Source: Adiantum capillus-veneris
Lineage: Eukaryota > Streptophyta > Polypodiopsida > Polypodiales > Pteridaceae
DNA: 64,000 nucleotides
Reading direction: 5' to 3'
Assembly (NCBI GenBank): GCA_014529385.2
Contig: CM043945.1
Coordinates: 95,024,112 to 95,088,111 of the forward strand
Shown here: in pieces, positions 47,251 to 58,772 of the stretch
Layout of the letters: every line of letters starts with the position of its first letter
Numbering within the stretch: position 1 is the first letter of the stretch
Made by a program: the position numbers and the translations under genes
The notes under the pieces: model-generated
What the model saw: only the letters and a program-made list of their open reading frames with translations
Told to the model about the DNA's origin: nothing
Database searches by the model: none

Positions 47251-49099
47251 TCCATAGACACTATTTTGTGGAGCTCTTCACTACAAAAGATTGATTTCCC
47301 TCGAGTAAAAGCTCCATTTTGAGGTGTGAACACCCTATTCGTGGATGTAATGTTTGAAAGAAGCCTACCTATAGTATATCAAACCTACAAAATTTGAGAT
47401 TTACCTCTAAATTTGATTGAAGGTGAAAATACCTATAAAATTTAGAGAAACTTAGTGAGCAATCCTATATATATATAGTTAAATTTACCTATTAAATTTC
47501 TCGTATGAGGGTTTTTTGAGCCACTTTATACAAAACCACTCTTATAGGGTGTTTGTACCAATTGATCTTTGAGAAAACCAACCAAAGCAAAACCTTTTCT
47601 CTTAGGTATTGTTGGTTAAGATTTTGGGTTCGTTTGGCATTGTTTAATTGCATAAAATCAATGTTTTCACACTAACAATTACAATTTTTCCATTAAGGCT
47701 CATGGATAAGACATCCCACTTTTAGCTGTGCACAAAGGCATGTAAGGCTCGGAATCTCTAAGAACATCACAATTTTCCTCTCTATCGTTGTTGCTCCACC
47801 ATCATGCTACGTGAACATTTCAGTGTTGTCATCATGCGAATTTCTAAAGCCAAGAATGACAATGTTAGGTTGAGCATGTTTGTTCAATAGTCAATAGAGA
47901 GTGAGGGGGTATCCTAGGCTTTGTGTGGTTCCCATTACCTTGATGACCACATCTTACATAGACATGTTGTGGATGTTGCTGGCAATGTGGATTACCTCCA
48001 AAGAAGATATCATGGCTAAGCTACCGTGTGTTGCCTATAGTTGGATGCAAGCTTCAATCAAGCATGACTAGAGAGTCCTACAGGGAGTCACTTAGCCATT
48101 TCTATGTTGTTGGTTGGATGCTTAGTTGAGCTACCTCTAACCCATTGGAGGGTAGTCACTGAAAAGCAAGGTCTCAGACTAGGGTCTTGCTCTTATCTAC
48201 AGTGTTCTAACACGACACACATTTCAAGTTTATCTTCACCCTAGAATGACCATTGTGGTGGCTAAGTAAGTGCTGCTATGTATGTAAATAATTTGATTTA
48301 AAGTTAATGCTACTCCTTTTAGTTTTTTTCTAATGTTGACCTCATGCCCTATGTGCCAGAGCAAACATTCATTACATTTACAACATGCTTTGCTAATTAG
48401 ACATTGGCAACCTCTCCAAAGTGACAAGAAAATATTTATGTTGATAAGCCATAAAAGTCTATTATTAACATTCAAATTTTCATGTGTATGCATTTTCTTG
48501 GACCACACACAAGACTACAAGGCAGGGCATGGATCTGTTTTCTATAATTATTGGAGAGACACAATGCCAACTATCCACCATACTTCTGTACGACACTTTT
48601 GTATGTCTTGCACTATGTGGTCTATATTTTGTCATTTCCTTATGTCATGATGAAAAGTTTACTAGTCTCATGGTTTTTGTTGCAGCTTGTCAAAACATTG
48701 TATTCAATGGTGTTGCTCGGTAGAACGAGATACCTTCTCGCTTAACAAGTCAATAGTCTACTTTCATTTGTGCATTTGGATATCACCTACACATGTTTTC
48801 TATAACTATTTGATGTCAAGAGTAATTACGTTTGATAGAAACACATATTTTTGCTACCTTTAATAACAATCTAACTTCAATCCTACAACATGACCAACCA
48901 AGCATGACTAGTTGTCTTTGAAGGTTTTTCCACCAAGAAATTCTTGAGGTAATTGTGAAGTTGCAAGTGGATTACTAGTGCTAAAAAAAGCCTAGCTTTA
49001 GTGGAATCCAACCTTCAAATTTTGAAATTTACCTCTAAATTTTAAATTTGAACAATGGAGTACCTATAATTTTTTGAAAAATTTAGTGTAAAGACCTTC
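47251..49099. other. AT-rich region without a recognised gene
   Basis: I see no supported coding region. Two diverged direct repeats (about 47384-47470 and 49009-49095) share ATTTACCTCTAAATTT and ACCTATAA. Confidence 0.4.
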
Positions 49100-49295
49100 A
49101 AATAAATTCGCGGTTATTTATACTCGCTCACTATCAAAAGAAAGTGGTTACTTGCCTTGTTACTGCCGAATAAACCCCCTGTAGATCGCTAATAGAGACT
49201 TCCTCCACATGTGACATCTGTAATGTGAGTTTCCCTCTCACCTCGATAGCGCTCTTTGGATCTGGCTTCGCTTGGCTACACACACACACACACAC

Positions 49296-49352
<57 letters not shown>

Positions 49353-49354
49353 GG
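49100..49354 (+). repeat. diverged relative of the 0.72-kb satellite with compound microsatellite
   Basis: 49110-49180 matches the unit segment TATACTCGCTCACTAT...AAAGAAAGTG found at about 61910 and 62630. It is followed by (CA)n, (GT)n, (GA)n and a 12-base G run (49278-49354). Confidence 0.65.
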
Positions 49355-49438
49355 AGGCAAGTCAATTGGCCAACTCAAGAACCAAGTAGAGGCAGCTACA
49401 AGGGAAAGAGAGGAAAAGAGCGACGACATGCCACAAAC

Positions 49439-49440
<2 letters not shown>

Positions 49441-49530
<90 letters not shown>

Positions 49531-49546
49531 TAGATAGATAGATAGA
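49441..49546. repeat. (GA)43 followed by (GATA)5, at the 3' end of LINE-1
   Basis: Perfect GA run from 49441 to about 49526, changing to GATA units directly at the LINE 3' terminus. Confidence 0.95.
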
Positions 49547-49578
49547 TTTTATTATCGTCCTCGGAGGTCAAATATGAC

Positions 49579-52500
49579 CTATGGGACCAAAGTTACATGT
49601 GATGTAGTATGTGTATGGCTGATGAGTGACTCTCGATGCTCCAAAATTGTAGTGATGAGAGTCGCAATGGAGAGCCCACACTTTGGCTGGGAGAGGAAAG
49701 TGTGTAGGTCTAAGTTATGACTGAAAATGTGAGAGAAGCAAGTTCGGATGTGATCAAAAGCTGAGCACTCTAGTAGTGTGTGGTACTCAGACTCTCGAAC
49801 TTGCAGTGAGCATAATGTGCACAATCGATTTGACTCTTCTCCATTGCCCCAACGCCCTATCTCGCATCGAAGGAAATGGGAGCTAAGCCGAATTGCTGCG
49901 ATAGTGCGTATCGCGGACAAGGGAATAGACTCAAGCATGTAAGTGTGAGTACGGTTTCCTCTCTCAGCGAAGAACATGGTTTTGTAGTTGGGGGCAATAT
50001 AGGTGGTGTAATGTATGAAGCGTGACCCACCGGATTTCTCCCAAGCCGTAATACATTGGCGTTGTAGAAAAGCTTCATTCACTTGAGAGTCAATTGAAGC
50101 ATCATGTAGCAAGTGTAATGCATCCCATCTCCCAAACCACTTCTTTATGTCTTGCATCCATCCCGTGCTCAAGATCTTGCTTTTATGCGTCTTTTGAACT
50201 TTTTTGCTTGCTTCCCATGCAATTGTAGGAAGTCGATGTGAGGGGTTTTGACGCATCTTTATCATGTACTCCACAACCCTTTCAATGCCCATAACCTCAA
50301 TTGGAAGAGATCCCGACTCAAGAAGTAGGAGCATATATGGTGTTTGTGTCTTAACTTGGAGAAAGTTTGTAAGAAAATGCTTTTGGACATTCTCAAACTC
50401 TTTCCAAGTAGACTTTGAGATGCTCCCGCCCCACACTTCAACTCCATAAAGAAGAACCGGTGTCACCAATGCATCAAAAAGATACTTCTTGAGAACCCAA
50501 CACTTGATGTTTCCCGCATTACACATGTTCTCAAATGCATAATATGCTCTCTTTCCCGCTTCCAAACGACGCATAGCACATTCATGCCACTTGTGATTGG
50601 ATGGAACCTTAAGGCCAAGGTACTTAAAGCTCTCAACAACTTCAAGTGTCTCGTTGTTGTACACAATGCATGGCTCTCCTTATGGTTGGTTTTCACAAGC
50701 ATAACCTTTGTTTTGGATTCATTTACAATCAGACCACTATGCAAGCAAAAGTTCTCAAGGACAACCATAAGCTTTCGTGCATCTTCTAAAGTGTGTGCTA
50801 GAAGCACTACATCATCCGCATACAACAAAAGCATGATTACCGCATTGCAAATAGTGACCTCTTCAATGCCTTCTTCTTGCATAAAGTCAAGTACCATTTG
50901 TTCCAATTGATCGATGCATAGACCAAAGAGAGTTGGTGACAATGGACATCCTTGTTTAACCCCAATAGTGCTTACAAAAATTTCTGAAATTTCTCTTCCC
51001 ATGCGCAATTGACAAATCACCTTCTCATAGATTCGAGAAACCACAAGCATAAACTCACTTGGCACTTGGAGTTCTTCCATCCTTCTCCACAAATTCTTAC
51101 GTGGAATCATATCAAAGGCTTTCTTAAAGTCCACAAAACAACAATACAATCGCTTGCCTTTCAACCGACTTTCCTCCATGAGAACACGAAGAGTGACAAG
51201 ATGATCAATCGTGCTATGGCATCGACGAAAACCCGCTTGTCCCTTTGCACGTTTGTCATTCTCTTCAGCCCAATCACTCAATTTCATCTCCATTATGCAC
51301 CCAAACAACTTTGCCATAAGAGACCCAATCATTATAGTCGGGTAGTTGCTTACATTCTTTACATCCCCTCCTTTATGCAAAGGCTTAACCCAATTAGTAC
51401 TCCAATCATAAGGCATACCATGTTGAAGTGCAAGGTTGAACATATCACACATCCACTCATGGGTAAAATCTCCCGTCCATTTGATCATCTCCGGCTTGAT
51501 ACCTTGAAGATCTCCCGCTTTGCGAGTGGCCAACTTTTCAAGCCCACCGCATACATCCTCAATAGTAAAAAAAAACGGCATACATGGGAGTGAACCATAA
51601 AATGGCATTTTTTCAGTATTTGCTTGCTCATATAATTGCCTACAATGTGTGTACATATCCACTAGACTCAAGTTACCAAAATTTTCAACCCTCTTGCATC
51701 TCAAATTTCTCCAAAATCTTCCACATGCATGTGCCTTTTCTTGGACTTGAAGTTCTTGTTGCTTTACTTCCCATCTTCTTCTCTTCTTTTGAATCAATGC
51801 CTTGTATGTATGCAAATGACTTTGATAGTTGTCTTTGTCCATAGTTGCATCAAGCTTTGTCAAGGACTTTCGAGCATCTTGACATTCTTTATCAAACCAC
51901 CTTTTGCGTGATCTATCTTTGTTGATACCATGGAGATGCTTTATGGCAAAGCATTCTTCCGCACAAGAACAAATAGCTTTCTTGAAAGCTTCCCATTTAG
52001 TTTCCAATGGTGCATCACATTGAAGCTTTGTCATCCATAATTTTTGCTCAACCATTTCAATGTACATTGGTGCCCGTTTGAAATCCATACATAGTGATAA
52101 CTTCTCTTTCCTTTGGCTGAGATTATCATGCTTAGTTGCTTCTCCACATGAAAGGTCAATACATAAGGTGCGATGGTCGGATTCCGGGGTCCATTGACCA
52201 AACATAAAACTCTTTATGCAATACATGATGGCTTCAGAGAGTAGCATATAGTCAATCACACTATCCCCATTATGTCTCCTACATGTAAATCCATTGGTTC
52301 CACTCCACAAAGATACACCTTTGGCAATGAGCATACCCGTGCTATTACACATGTGTAAAAGTAACTTTCCATAGTGATCCGGCTCTTTCTCATCCATTCA
52401 AGTACGATCATACAAGTGAACTTCCTCCAACTCCCTTGAAATGTATGGCATATCAAATTGTTGAGTATCATGTTGCAATGTTTTTGTGCGAGCATTCATA

Positions 52501-52970
52501 TCCCCAAATACAATAACATCACCTTCACCTTTGAAATAAGCAATGTCCTCTTCCAAATCAGAAAATGGTTGATCTCTATCCATGCAAGCATAAAAGAGAG
52601 AATCATGATGAGGAATGTAGCAACCGGCTACAAAAATGGGTGCTGTTTTTGGTGTCATAATTTTCAGGCATACATAACGTTTGTACTTGTCATCTTTCAC
52701 AATTGATACAAAATCTTCCAATCCTTTCTTAACCATACATGCTAACCCTCCTTGTCCTCTTCGTTGCTTGAGATTCTTTGACCACATCAATGAATGTACA
52801 TTGTAATCCTCCAAGCCGTTAATCCTTTGTGTATCATGCTCCCAAGTTTCAACAAGAAGTACAACATCGGCTTTGCTTGTTAGTTCATCAATGCCAACCC
52901 CCGCATTCCATGGGTATCCATTACAATTCCAAAAGCATATTTTCAATTGTAACTCGGTCTCATAGGTCAT
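49579..52970 (-). pseudogene. LINE-1 ORF2: endonuclease and reverse transcriptase
   Basis: The start ATG (52970) lies six bases after the ORF1 stop. Endonuclease (APE type): FWNCNGYPWN, LLVETWEHD, VAGCYIPHHD, VIVFGDMNAR and TPESDHRTL carry the expected catalytic Asn, Glu, Tyr, Asp-Asn and Asp-His. RT: CCFVDFKKAFDMIPR, GVKQGCPLSPTLFGL and YADD (50811-50822). C-terminus: CTLCSLQVRESEYHTLLEC, a C-X2-C-X8-H-X4-C knuckle. Role: nick target DNA and reverse-transcribe element RNA at the nick. Breaks: TGA at 52398-52400 and a one-base deletion near 50675. Both sides otherwise read cleanly. Confidence 0.92.
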
Positions 52971-52976
52971 GCATCC

Positions 52977-53927
52977 CTATTTGCTTGAGAGACTTGCCTC
53001 CTCCTTCGGCACATTTTCTTCATGAGAGATCTCCTTGTTTTTATTATTCTTTTCCTCATATGCCTTGCGACGCATATTTTGTTGCTTAATAGTGCGATCT
53101 TCACATACAAAACATTTTGTAGCCCTCAAATAGATCCAACTATTATCAAGGATAATCTTTCGCTTGGTCTCATTCGGCATGGTGCATACAATTGGCCGTT
53201 CTCCCGAGCGAGGAGCTCCTTGCTTCCCCACTCTATGTGCTCCATAGACCATAACTCCGGACATGCCAAAGTGGATTTTGAAGAAATCTTCAATAACAAT
53301 GGCAAGAGAAGGAGGTGTCTCTAGCTTCTCTTCGGGAATTCCACGAATAACAATGTTCTTGGAACGTCGCTCCCGTTCCTTCAACTCCTCCACATCCACA
53401 TTCTCAACATTCTTTGTTTGAACCATAGCTTGCATGAGTGAGGAATTAGAAACCACATTGATACCACATACATCAGCCCAAGACTTGTTTGTGCATACAT
53501 TTTTCATGTCGCATACATCCCGGCTCATAGTGTCAAATTTCTTCTCTTTCAATACATGGTCATGCTCTACTTTGCTCATCCGCTCCTTCAAAGCATTCAA
53601 GTCCACAAGAGAGCGTTTACATTCCTTGACTTCCTCTTCAAGTTGCATCAAACGTGTTGTTTGCATCTCAAGTGTCCTCTTGAGATTCTCATTCTCAACC
53701 ACAAGTACCCTTAGTGTGCCATTCTCCATTGCAAGTGCTCGTAAGTCTTCGCCTTGTTTGTTTACGGTCTCTTGCAATGATACCAAGTACGCCATGATCA
53801 TGGTTTCCGATGTCGTTGGTTGGGTGGTTGTGTTGCTATCTCCACACTTAGGAGATTTTGGATCATTTTCCACAATGGTTGTGGACCTTGTTGAAGAAGA
53901 AGAACCCTTGCGAGTGCCGGAAGACAT
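52977..53927 (-). CDS. LINE-1 ORF1 RNA-binding protein, intact
   Basis: 316 codons without interruption. A Ser/Thr-rich N-terminus is followed by a coiled coil at about residues 45-125 (LQETVNKQGEDLRALAMENG, LKRTLEMQTTRLMQLEEEVK) and an RRM-like part from about residue 185 (RRSKNIVIRGIPEE ... GERPIVCTMPNETKRKIILD), the usual L1-type ORF1 layout, ending in a Lys/Glu-rich tail. It would trimerise and coat element RNA. Expression is unknown. The start ATG is the first in the frame and matches the start of LINE-2 ORF1 by position. Confidence 0.85.
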   Translation of the reverse strand: MSSGTRKGSSSSTRSTTIVENDPKSPKCGDSNTTTQPTTSETMIMAYLVSLQETVNKQGEDLRALAMENGTLRVLVVENENLKRTLEMQTTRLMQLEEEVKECKRSLVDLNALKERMSKVEHDHVLKEKKFDTMSRDVCDMKNVCTNKSWADVCGINVVSNSSLMQAMVQTKNVENVDVEELKERERRSKNIVIRGIPEEKLETPPSLAIVIEDFFKIHFGMSGVMVYGAHRVGKQGAPRSGERPIVCTMPNETKRKIILDNSWIYLRATKCFVCEDRTIKQQNMRRKAYEEKNNKNKEISHEENVPKEEASLSSK

Positions 53928-54157
53928 TGTATGTAAAATAGGAGATGAGAATCAATTTGTTGAACCTGTTCACCTCGGAAATGCTGCTACAAAAACACCT
54001 TCCATAACTCTGAAAATTTCTGTCTTTACATCAATGCGTAGAGGACTTTGTGCTCTTCGATTGAGGCTATAGATCACCCAAATCGGAGTTCGGATGAAGA
54101 AGTTATGATCAAAAGAGTGGACTGCTGTCTACTAGGTCAAAAAACGGCTGCGTTTTT
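53928..54157 (-). other. LINE-1 5' untranslated region
   Basis: Matches the LINE-2 5' region through TCTTTACATCAATGCGTAGA and GTGCTCTTCGATTGAG, then continues about 90 bases further than LINE-2 does. Confidence 0.6.
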
Positions 54158-54180
54158 AGAGATAGATAGATAGATAGATA
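54158..54180. repeat. (GATA)5 tail joining LINE-2 to LINE-1
   Basis: GAGATAGATA... between the LINE-1 5' UTR and the LINE-2 3' terminus TTCTATTATCGTCC. Confidence 0.9.
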
Positions 54181-54234
54181 GTTCTATTATCGTCCTGGGA
54201 GGTCAAATATGACCTATGGGACCAAATGAACATG

Positions 54235-57200
54235 TCACGTGGTGTGAGTGGAGTTCATAAATGACTCTCGATGCTCAAAAATGGCTGAAATGAGCGTCGC
54301 AATACAGAGTCCACATCGTGGTTGGGAGAGGAAGGTATGTAGGGAGAGCTCATGGCTGAATATATGGGGAAAAGAGGACCTAATGTGGTCAAAAGCTGAG
54401 CACTCAAGTAGTGTGTGGTACTCACTCTCTCGCACTTGACGAGGGCATAAGGTGCAAAGTCGATGACACTCCTCGCCAGTGCCCCAACGTCCTGTCTCGC
54501 AGCGTAGAGAATGGGAGCTAAGACGAATGGAGGCAATGGTGCGGATCGCACTCAACGGGATGGGCTCAAGGATGTAGGAATGGGTTCGGTTACCTCGTTC
54601 CGAGAAGAAGAGAGATTTGTAGTTTGGGGCAACGTGTGTGGTGTAATGGCTGAAGCGAGAACCTCCGGATTTCTCCCAAGCCATGATACATTGGCGTTGT
54701 AAGAAGGCCTCATTAACTTGGGAGTCGATCGACGCATCCTTGACCAAGTGACATGCATCCCATCTTCCAAACCATTTCTTGATATCAAGCATCCACCCCG
54801 AACTTAGTATTTTGCTCTTGCATGTCTTTTGAACCTTTTGACTTGCTTCATATGCGATTCTAGGAAGTCGATGCAAAGGGCTACGTTGTGTCTTACGCAT
54901 GTACTCCACAACCCTTTCCATGCCCAAGACCTCAATGGGAAGCGATCCGGACTCAAGAAGTAAGAGCATGTAGGGTGTTTGTGTCTTGACTTGGAGAAAG
55001 TTGGTGATAAAACGCTTTTGGACATTCTCAAACTCTTTCCAAGTAGACTTCCCGATGCTTCCACCCCACACCTCCACTCCATAAAGAAGCACCGGTGTCA
55101 CCAATGTGTCAAAGAGGTACTTTTTGAGAGCCCAACACTTGATCTCTCCTGCATTGCACATGTTCTCAAATGCATAATAAGCCCTCTTTCCGGCTTTCAA
55201 GCGACGCATTGCACAATCCTTCCATTTATGATTGGATGGAACCTCAAGGCCAAGGTACTTGAAGTGATCTACCACTTCAAGTTTCTCATTGTTGTATACA
55301 ATGCATGGATTTTCGTCATTGAGGGTCTTTACAAGCATAACCTTGGTTTTGGATCCATTCACGATCAGCCCGCTATGTAGGCAAAAGCGTTCCAAGACAC
55401 TCATAAGCTTTTGTGCACTTCTAAGGTATGTGCCAAGAGCACTACATCATCGGCATAAAGCAAAAGCATGATCACCGCATTTCCAATCTTAACCTCTTCT
55501 ATGCCTTCTTGCTGCATAAAATCAAGAACCATGTATTCCAATTCATCAATGAGTAGCCCAAAGAGGGTTGGGGAAAGTGGGCATCCTTGTTTGACACCAA
55601 TAGTGCTTGCAAAAAATTCTGAAATTCCATCTCCTATACGTAATCGACATATCACTTTTTGGTAGATGCGAAAGACTGCATGCATAAATTCTCTCGGCAC
55701 TTGAAGGCTTTGCATACGTCTCCAAAGATTTCCTCGCGGTACCATGTCAAAAGCTTTCTTGAAATCCACAAAGCAACAATACAACTTTTTTCCTTTCAAT
55801 CGAGACGCTTCCATAAGAACTCGAAGAGTGACAAGGTGATCAATAGTGCTATGATGCTTTCGAAAACCTGCTTGGCCAAGCGCACGTTTGCCATTCTTTT
55901 CAGCCCATTCACTTATCTTCATCTCCATGATACATCCAAATAACTTTGCCATCAAAGAACCAACCATTATAGTGCGATAGTTGTTCACATTGTTTACATC
56001 TCCTCCTTTGTGCAAAGGTTTGATCCAATTTGCACTCCAATCATGAGGCATGCCATACTGAAGTGCAAGGTTAAACATATCGCATATCCAATATCGTGTT
56101 TTCTTGCTTGTCCATTTAATCATTTCAGCCTTGACACCTTGAAGGTCACCTGCCTTGCGAGTAGCAAGTTTCTCAAGCGCGCGGCATACATCTTCAATGG
56201 TAAAGAAGGGAGACATAAATGGAAGGGAGCTACAACCCTCCATCTTATCAACATTGGGTTGCTCATAGAGGTTCTTACAATGCATATACATATCCTCAAG
56301 AGTCAAGTCACCAAAGCTCTCAACGCGCTTGCTTTTTAGATTTTGCCAAAACTTGCCATATGCATGTGCTTTCTTTTGTGCTAAAAGAAGTTGTTTTTCG
56401 ACTTCCCACCTTCTCCTCTTCTTTTGAACAAGTGCTTTGTATGTGTGTGAACATTCCAAGTAAACTTCCTTGTCTTTGATTGCATCCAATCTTAGCAAGT
56501 GTTTTCGGGCTTGACTACATTCCATGTCAAACCATTTCTTCTTGGTGCTACCCTTCTTAGACCTTTTGCAAGACATGTGTTTCGCCGAAAAGCATTCCTT
56601 CGCACAAGAGAAAATTACTTCTTTGAAAACTTTCCACTTGCATTCTAATGTTGGGCTCCCTTGATGCTCTATCATGCTTAACATTTGGTCCACCATATCA
56701 GCATATATAAGTGCTCGTTTGAAGTCTAGACGTAGGTACAAATGATTCACATCATGATTGGAGGCTACATGCTCGGGCCGTTTACCACACTTGAGGTCAA
56801 TACATAACATCCTATGATCCGATTCCGGATTCCATTCACCAAGTGTAAAGCTTTGTATGCATTCTAGAGTGGCTTATGAGAACAACATATAGTCAATCAC
56901 GCTAGCACCATTGTGCTTTCTACATGTAAAGTCATTGGTGCCTTGCCATAGAGATACACCATTTGCAATGAGCATTCCGGTACTATTGCACATATGTAGA
57001 AGTGACTTTCCATAGTGATCCACTTCTTTTGCATCATTAGAACTTCGATTATACATGTATGAGTCATCCACTCTTCTTGATACATGCGGCATGTCGACTT
57101 GTTGTGTGTCGTGTTGTAACATATTTGTGCGAGCATTCATGTCTCCAAAAACAATGACTTCACCTTGATCCTTGTAATAAGCAATGTCTTCCTCTAGTTC

Positions 57201-57614
57201 AACAAAGGGCTGATCTCTATCCATATTCAAGCGAGCATAAAAGTTGGAGTCATAGTGAGGAATGTAGCAGCCGGCCACAAACATGACTTGACCATTTGGT
57301 GGGCTGATTTTCAGCCATAAGTAGCGTTTATACTTATCTTCTTTGACAATGGAAACATCTTTCAAACCCTTTTTGGTCATACATGCTATGCCTCCTTGGC
57401 CTCTTCGTTGCTTTGCATTTTTGGCCCACATCAAAGAATGTACATCGTATTTGTCAAATCCAAGAATTCGTTGCGCATCATGCTCCCATGTTTCGACAAG
57501 AAGTATCACATCGGAGTCATTGGTAAGCTCATCAATGCCAATTCCCGCATTCCATGGATACCCGTTACAATTCCAAAAGCTTATTCGCAAGCGTGAGTTG
57601 GTCTCATAGATCAT
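54235..57614 (-). pseudogene. LINE-2 ORF2: endonuclease and reverse transcriptase
   Basis: Endonuclease motifs FWNCNGYPWN, LLVETWEHD, VAGCYIPHYD, VIVFGDMNAR and NPESDHRML; RT motifs CCFVDFKKAFDMVPR, GVKQGCPLSPTLFGL and YADD (55446-55457); C-terminal CTLCPRQVRESEYHTLLEC. Breaks: GAA to TAA at 56874-56876 and a one-base deletion near 55415 just after YADD. At the site where LINE-1 and LINE-3 share a deletion (near 50675 and 59910), LINE-2 is intact (KTLNDENPCIVYNNEK), which identifies the ancestral frame. Confidence 0.92.
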
Positions 57615-57620
57615 GTGTCC

Positions 57621-58562
57621 CTATTTGTTGGGTGGACTTGCATCCTCCTCAAGTGCCTTTTCTTCTTGAGATGATACCTTAACCTTCTTGCTTCTTTCCT
57701 CGTATGCTTTGCGACGTACATTTTGTTGCATAAGAGTGCGATCCTCATATACATTACAACCCGTTCCTTTGAGGTAGATCCAACCATTGTCAAGGATGAT
57801 CTTTCTCTTTACCTCATCAGCCATGGTACATACAATAGGTCTTTCTCCCGAGCGAGGGACTCCTTGTTTTTCAACTCGATGTGCACCATAAGCCATGATT
57901 CCTGACATGCCAAAGTGTGTAGCAAAAAACTCTTCAATAGCAACCGCAAGAGATTGGGGTGTTTCCATGCTTTCCTCCTTGATTCCACGAATGACGATGT
58001 TCTTTGAGCGTTTTTGTCGTTCTTGCAATTCTTGAGTGTCCACATTCTCTACATTCTTTGCTTGGACAACGGCTTGCGTGATAGGAGATGTAAAAACCAC
58101 ATTATGCTTACATATATCAGCCCATGATTTGGATGCATTTCTCATCTCACATACATCATGTCGTATTGTATCTATCGTTTCCTCTTTCAATACATGATCA
58201 CTCTCAACTTTGCTCAAGCGCTCTTTCACTACATTCATGTCAACAAGAGAGCGTTTACATTCTTGAACTTCATTCTCAAGATGCATCAAGCGCGTTGTTT
58301 GCATTTCAAGAACCTTCTTGAGGTGCTCATTCTCCACAACGAGAACTCTTAAAGTACCATTTTCCATTGCAAGTGCGCGCAACTCTTCACCTTGCTTGTT
58401 GACGGTTTCTTGTAACGAGATCAAGTAAGCCATGATCATTGCTTCCGTTGTTGTAGACGATGTGGTTGGATTAGCATCCAAATTCCTTGGAGATTTTGCA
58501 TCATTCTCCATGGCGAGTGTGGCTTTTCCACCCTTGCGAGTTTTGTCTGACATTGCCTTCAA
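57621..58562 (-). CDS. LINE-2 ORF1 RNA-binding protein, intact
   Basis: 313 codons, uninterrupted. Aligns with LINE-1 ORF1 over its whole length: coiled coil (LQETVNKQGEELRALAMENG onward) and RRM-like part (KRSKNIVIRGIKEE ... GERPIVCTMADEVKRKIILD). Ends TAG, six bases and in frame before the ORF2 ATG, exactly as in LINE-1. Confidence 0.85.
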   Translation of the reverse strand: MKAMSDKTRKGGKATLAMENDAKSPRNLDANPTTSSTTTEAMIMAYLISLQETVNKQGEELRALAMENGTLRVLVVENEHLKKVLEMQTTRLMHLENEVQECKRSLVDMNVVKERLSKVESDHVLKEETIDTIRHDVCEMRNASKSWADICKHNVVFTSPITQAVVQAKNVENVDTQELQERQKRSKNIVIRGIKEESMETPQSLAVAIEEFFATHFGMSGIMAYGAHRVEKQGVPRSGERPIVCTMADEVKRKIILDNGWIYLKGTGCNVYEDRTLMQQNVRRKAYEERSKKVKVSSQEEKALEEDASPPNK

Positions 58563-58687
58563 GTCGGCAACAAAAACGCAAAGTTTTGACAGTTTTTTCA
58601 GTTCTGAGATGCTGTTACAGCAAAGCCTTCCATTACACAGAAAAATTCTGTCTTTACATCAATGCGTAGAGGGCTTCGTGCTCTTCG

Positions 58688-58690
<3 letters not shown>

Positions 58691-58768
<78 letters not shown>
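58691..58768. repeat. (GA)39 between LINE-3 and LINE-2
   Basis: Perfect run that separates the 3' terminus of LINE-3 from the 5' end of LINE-2. Confidence 0.95.

Positions 58769-58772
<4 letters not shown>

Larger units (their letters stand above)
49547..54157 (-). mobile_element. LINE-1 copy: near-complete non-LTR retrotransposon
   Basis: On the minus strand: 5' UTR (from about 54157), ORF1 (53927-52977), ORF2 (52970-49579), a short 3' UTR with the conserved CATAGGTCATATTTGACCTC, and a (TATC)n tail. No LTRs, endonuclease-RT order and the tail identify a LINE. Clade not assigned; the ORF2 C-terminal CCHC motif occurs in L1- and I-like groups. Its 5' end abuts the GATA tail of LINE-2. Confidence 0.9.
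54181..58690 (-). mobile_element. LINE-2 copy: near-complete non-LTR retrotransposon
   Basis: Same organisation as LINE-1 but clearly diverged in sequence: 5' UTR to 58563, ORF1 58562-57621, ORF2 57614-54235, conserved 3' UTR and (TATC)n tail. Its 5' end stops at GATTGA where a (GA)39 run begins. Confidence 0.9.

Noticed and set aside
51009-51593. 194-codon plus-strand open frame
   Set aside because: Antisense shadow of LINE-1 ORF2; a similar shadow appears over LINE-3.
53434-54072. 212-codon plus-strand open frame
   Set aside because: Antisense to the coiled-coil part of LINE-1 ORF1, which explains its composition.
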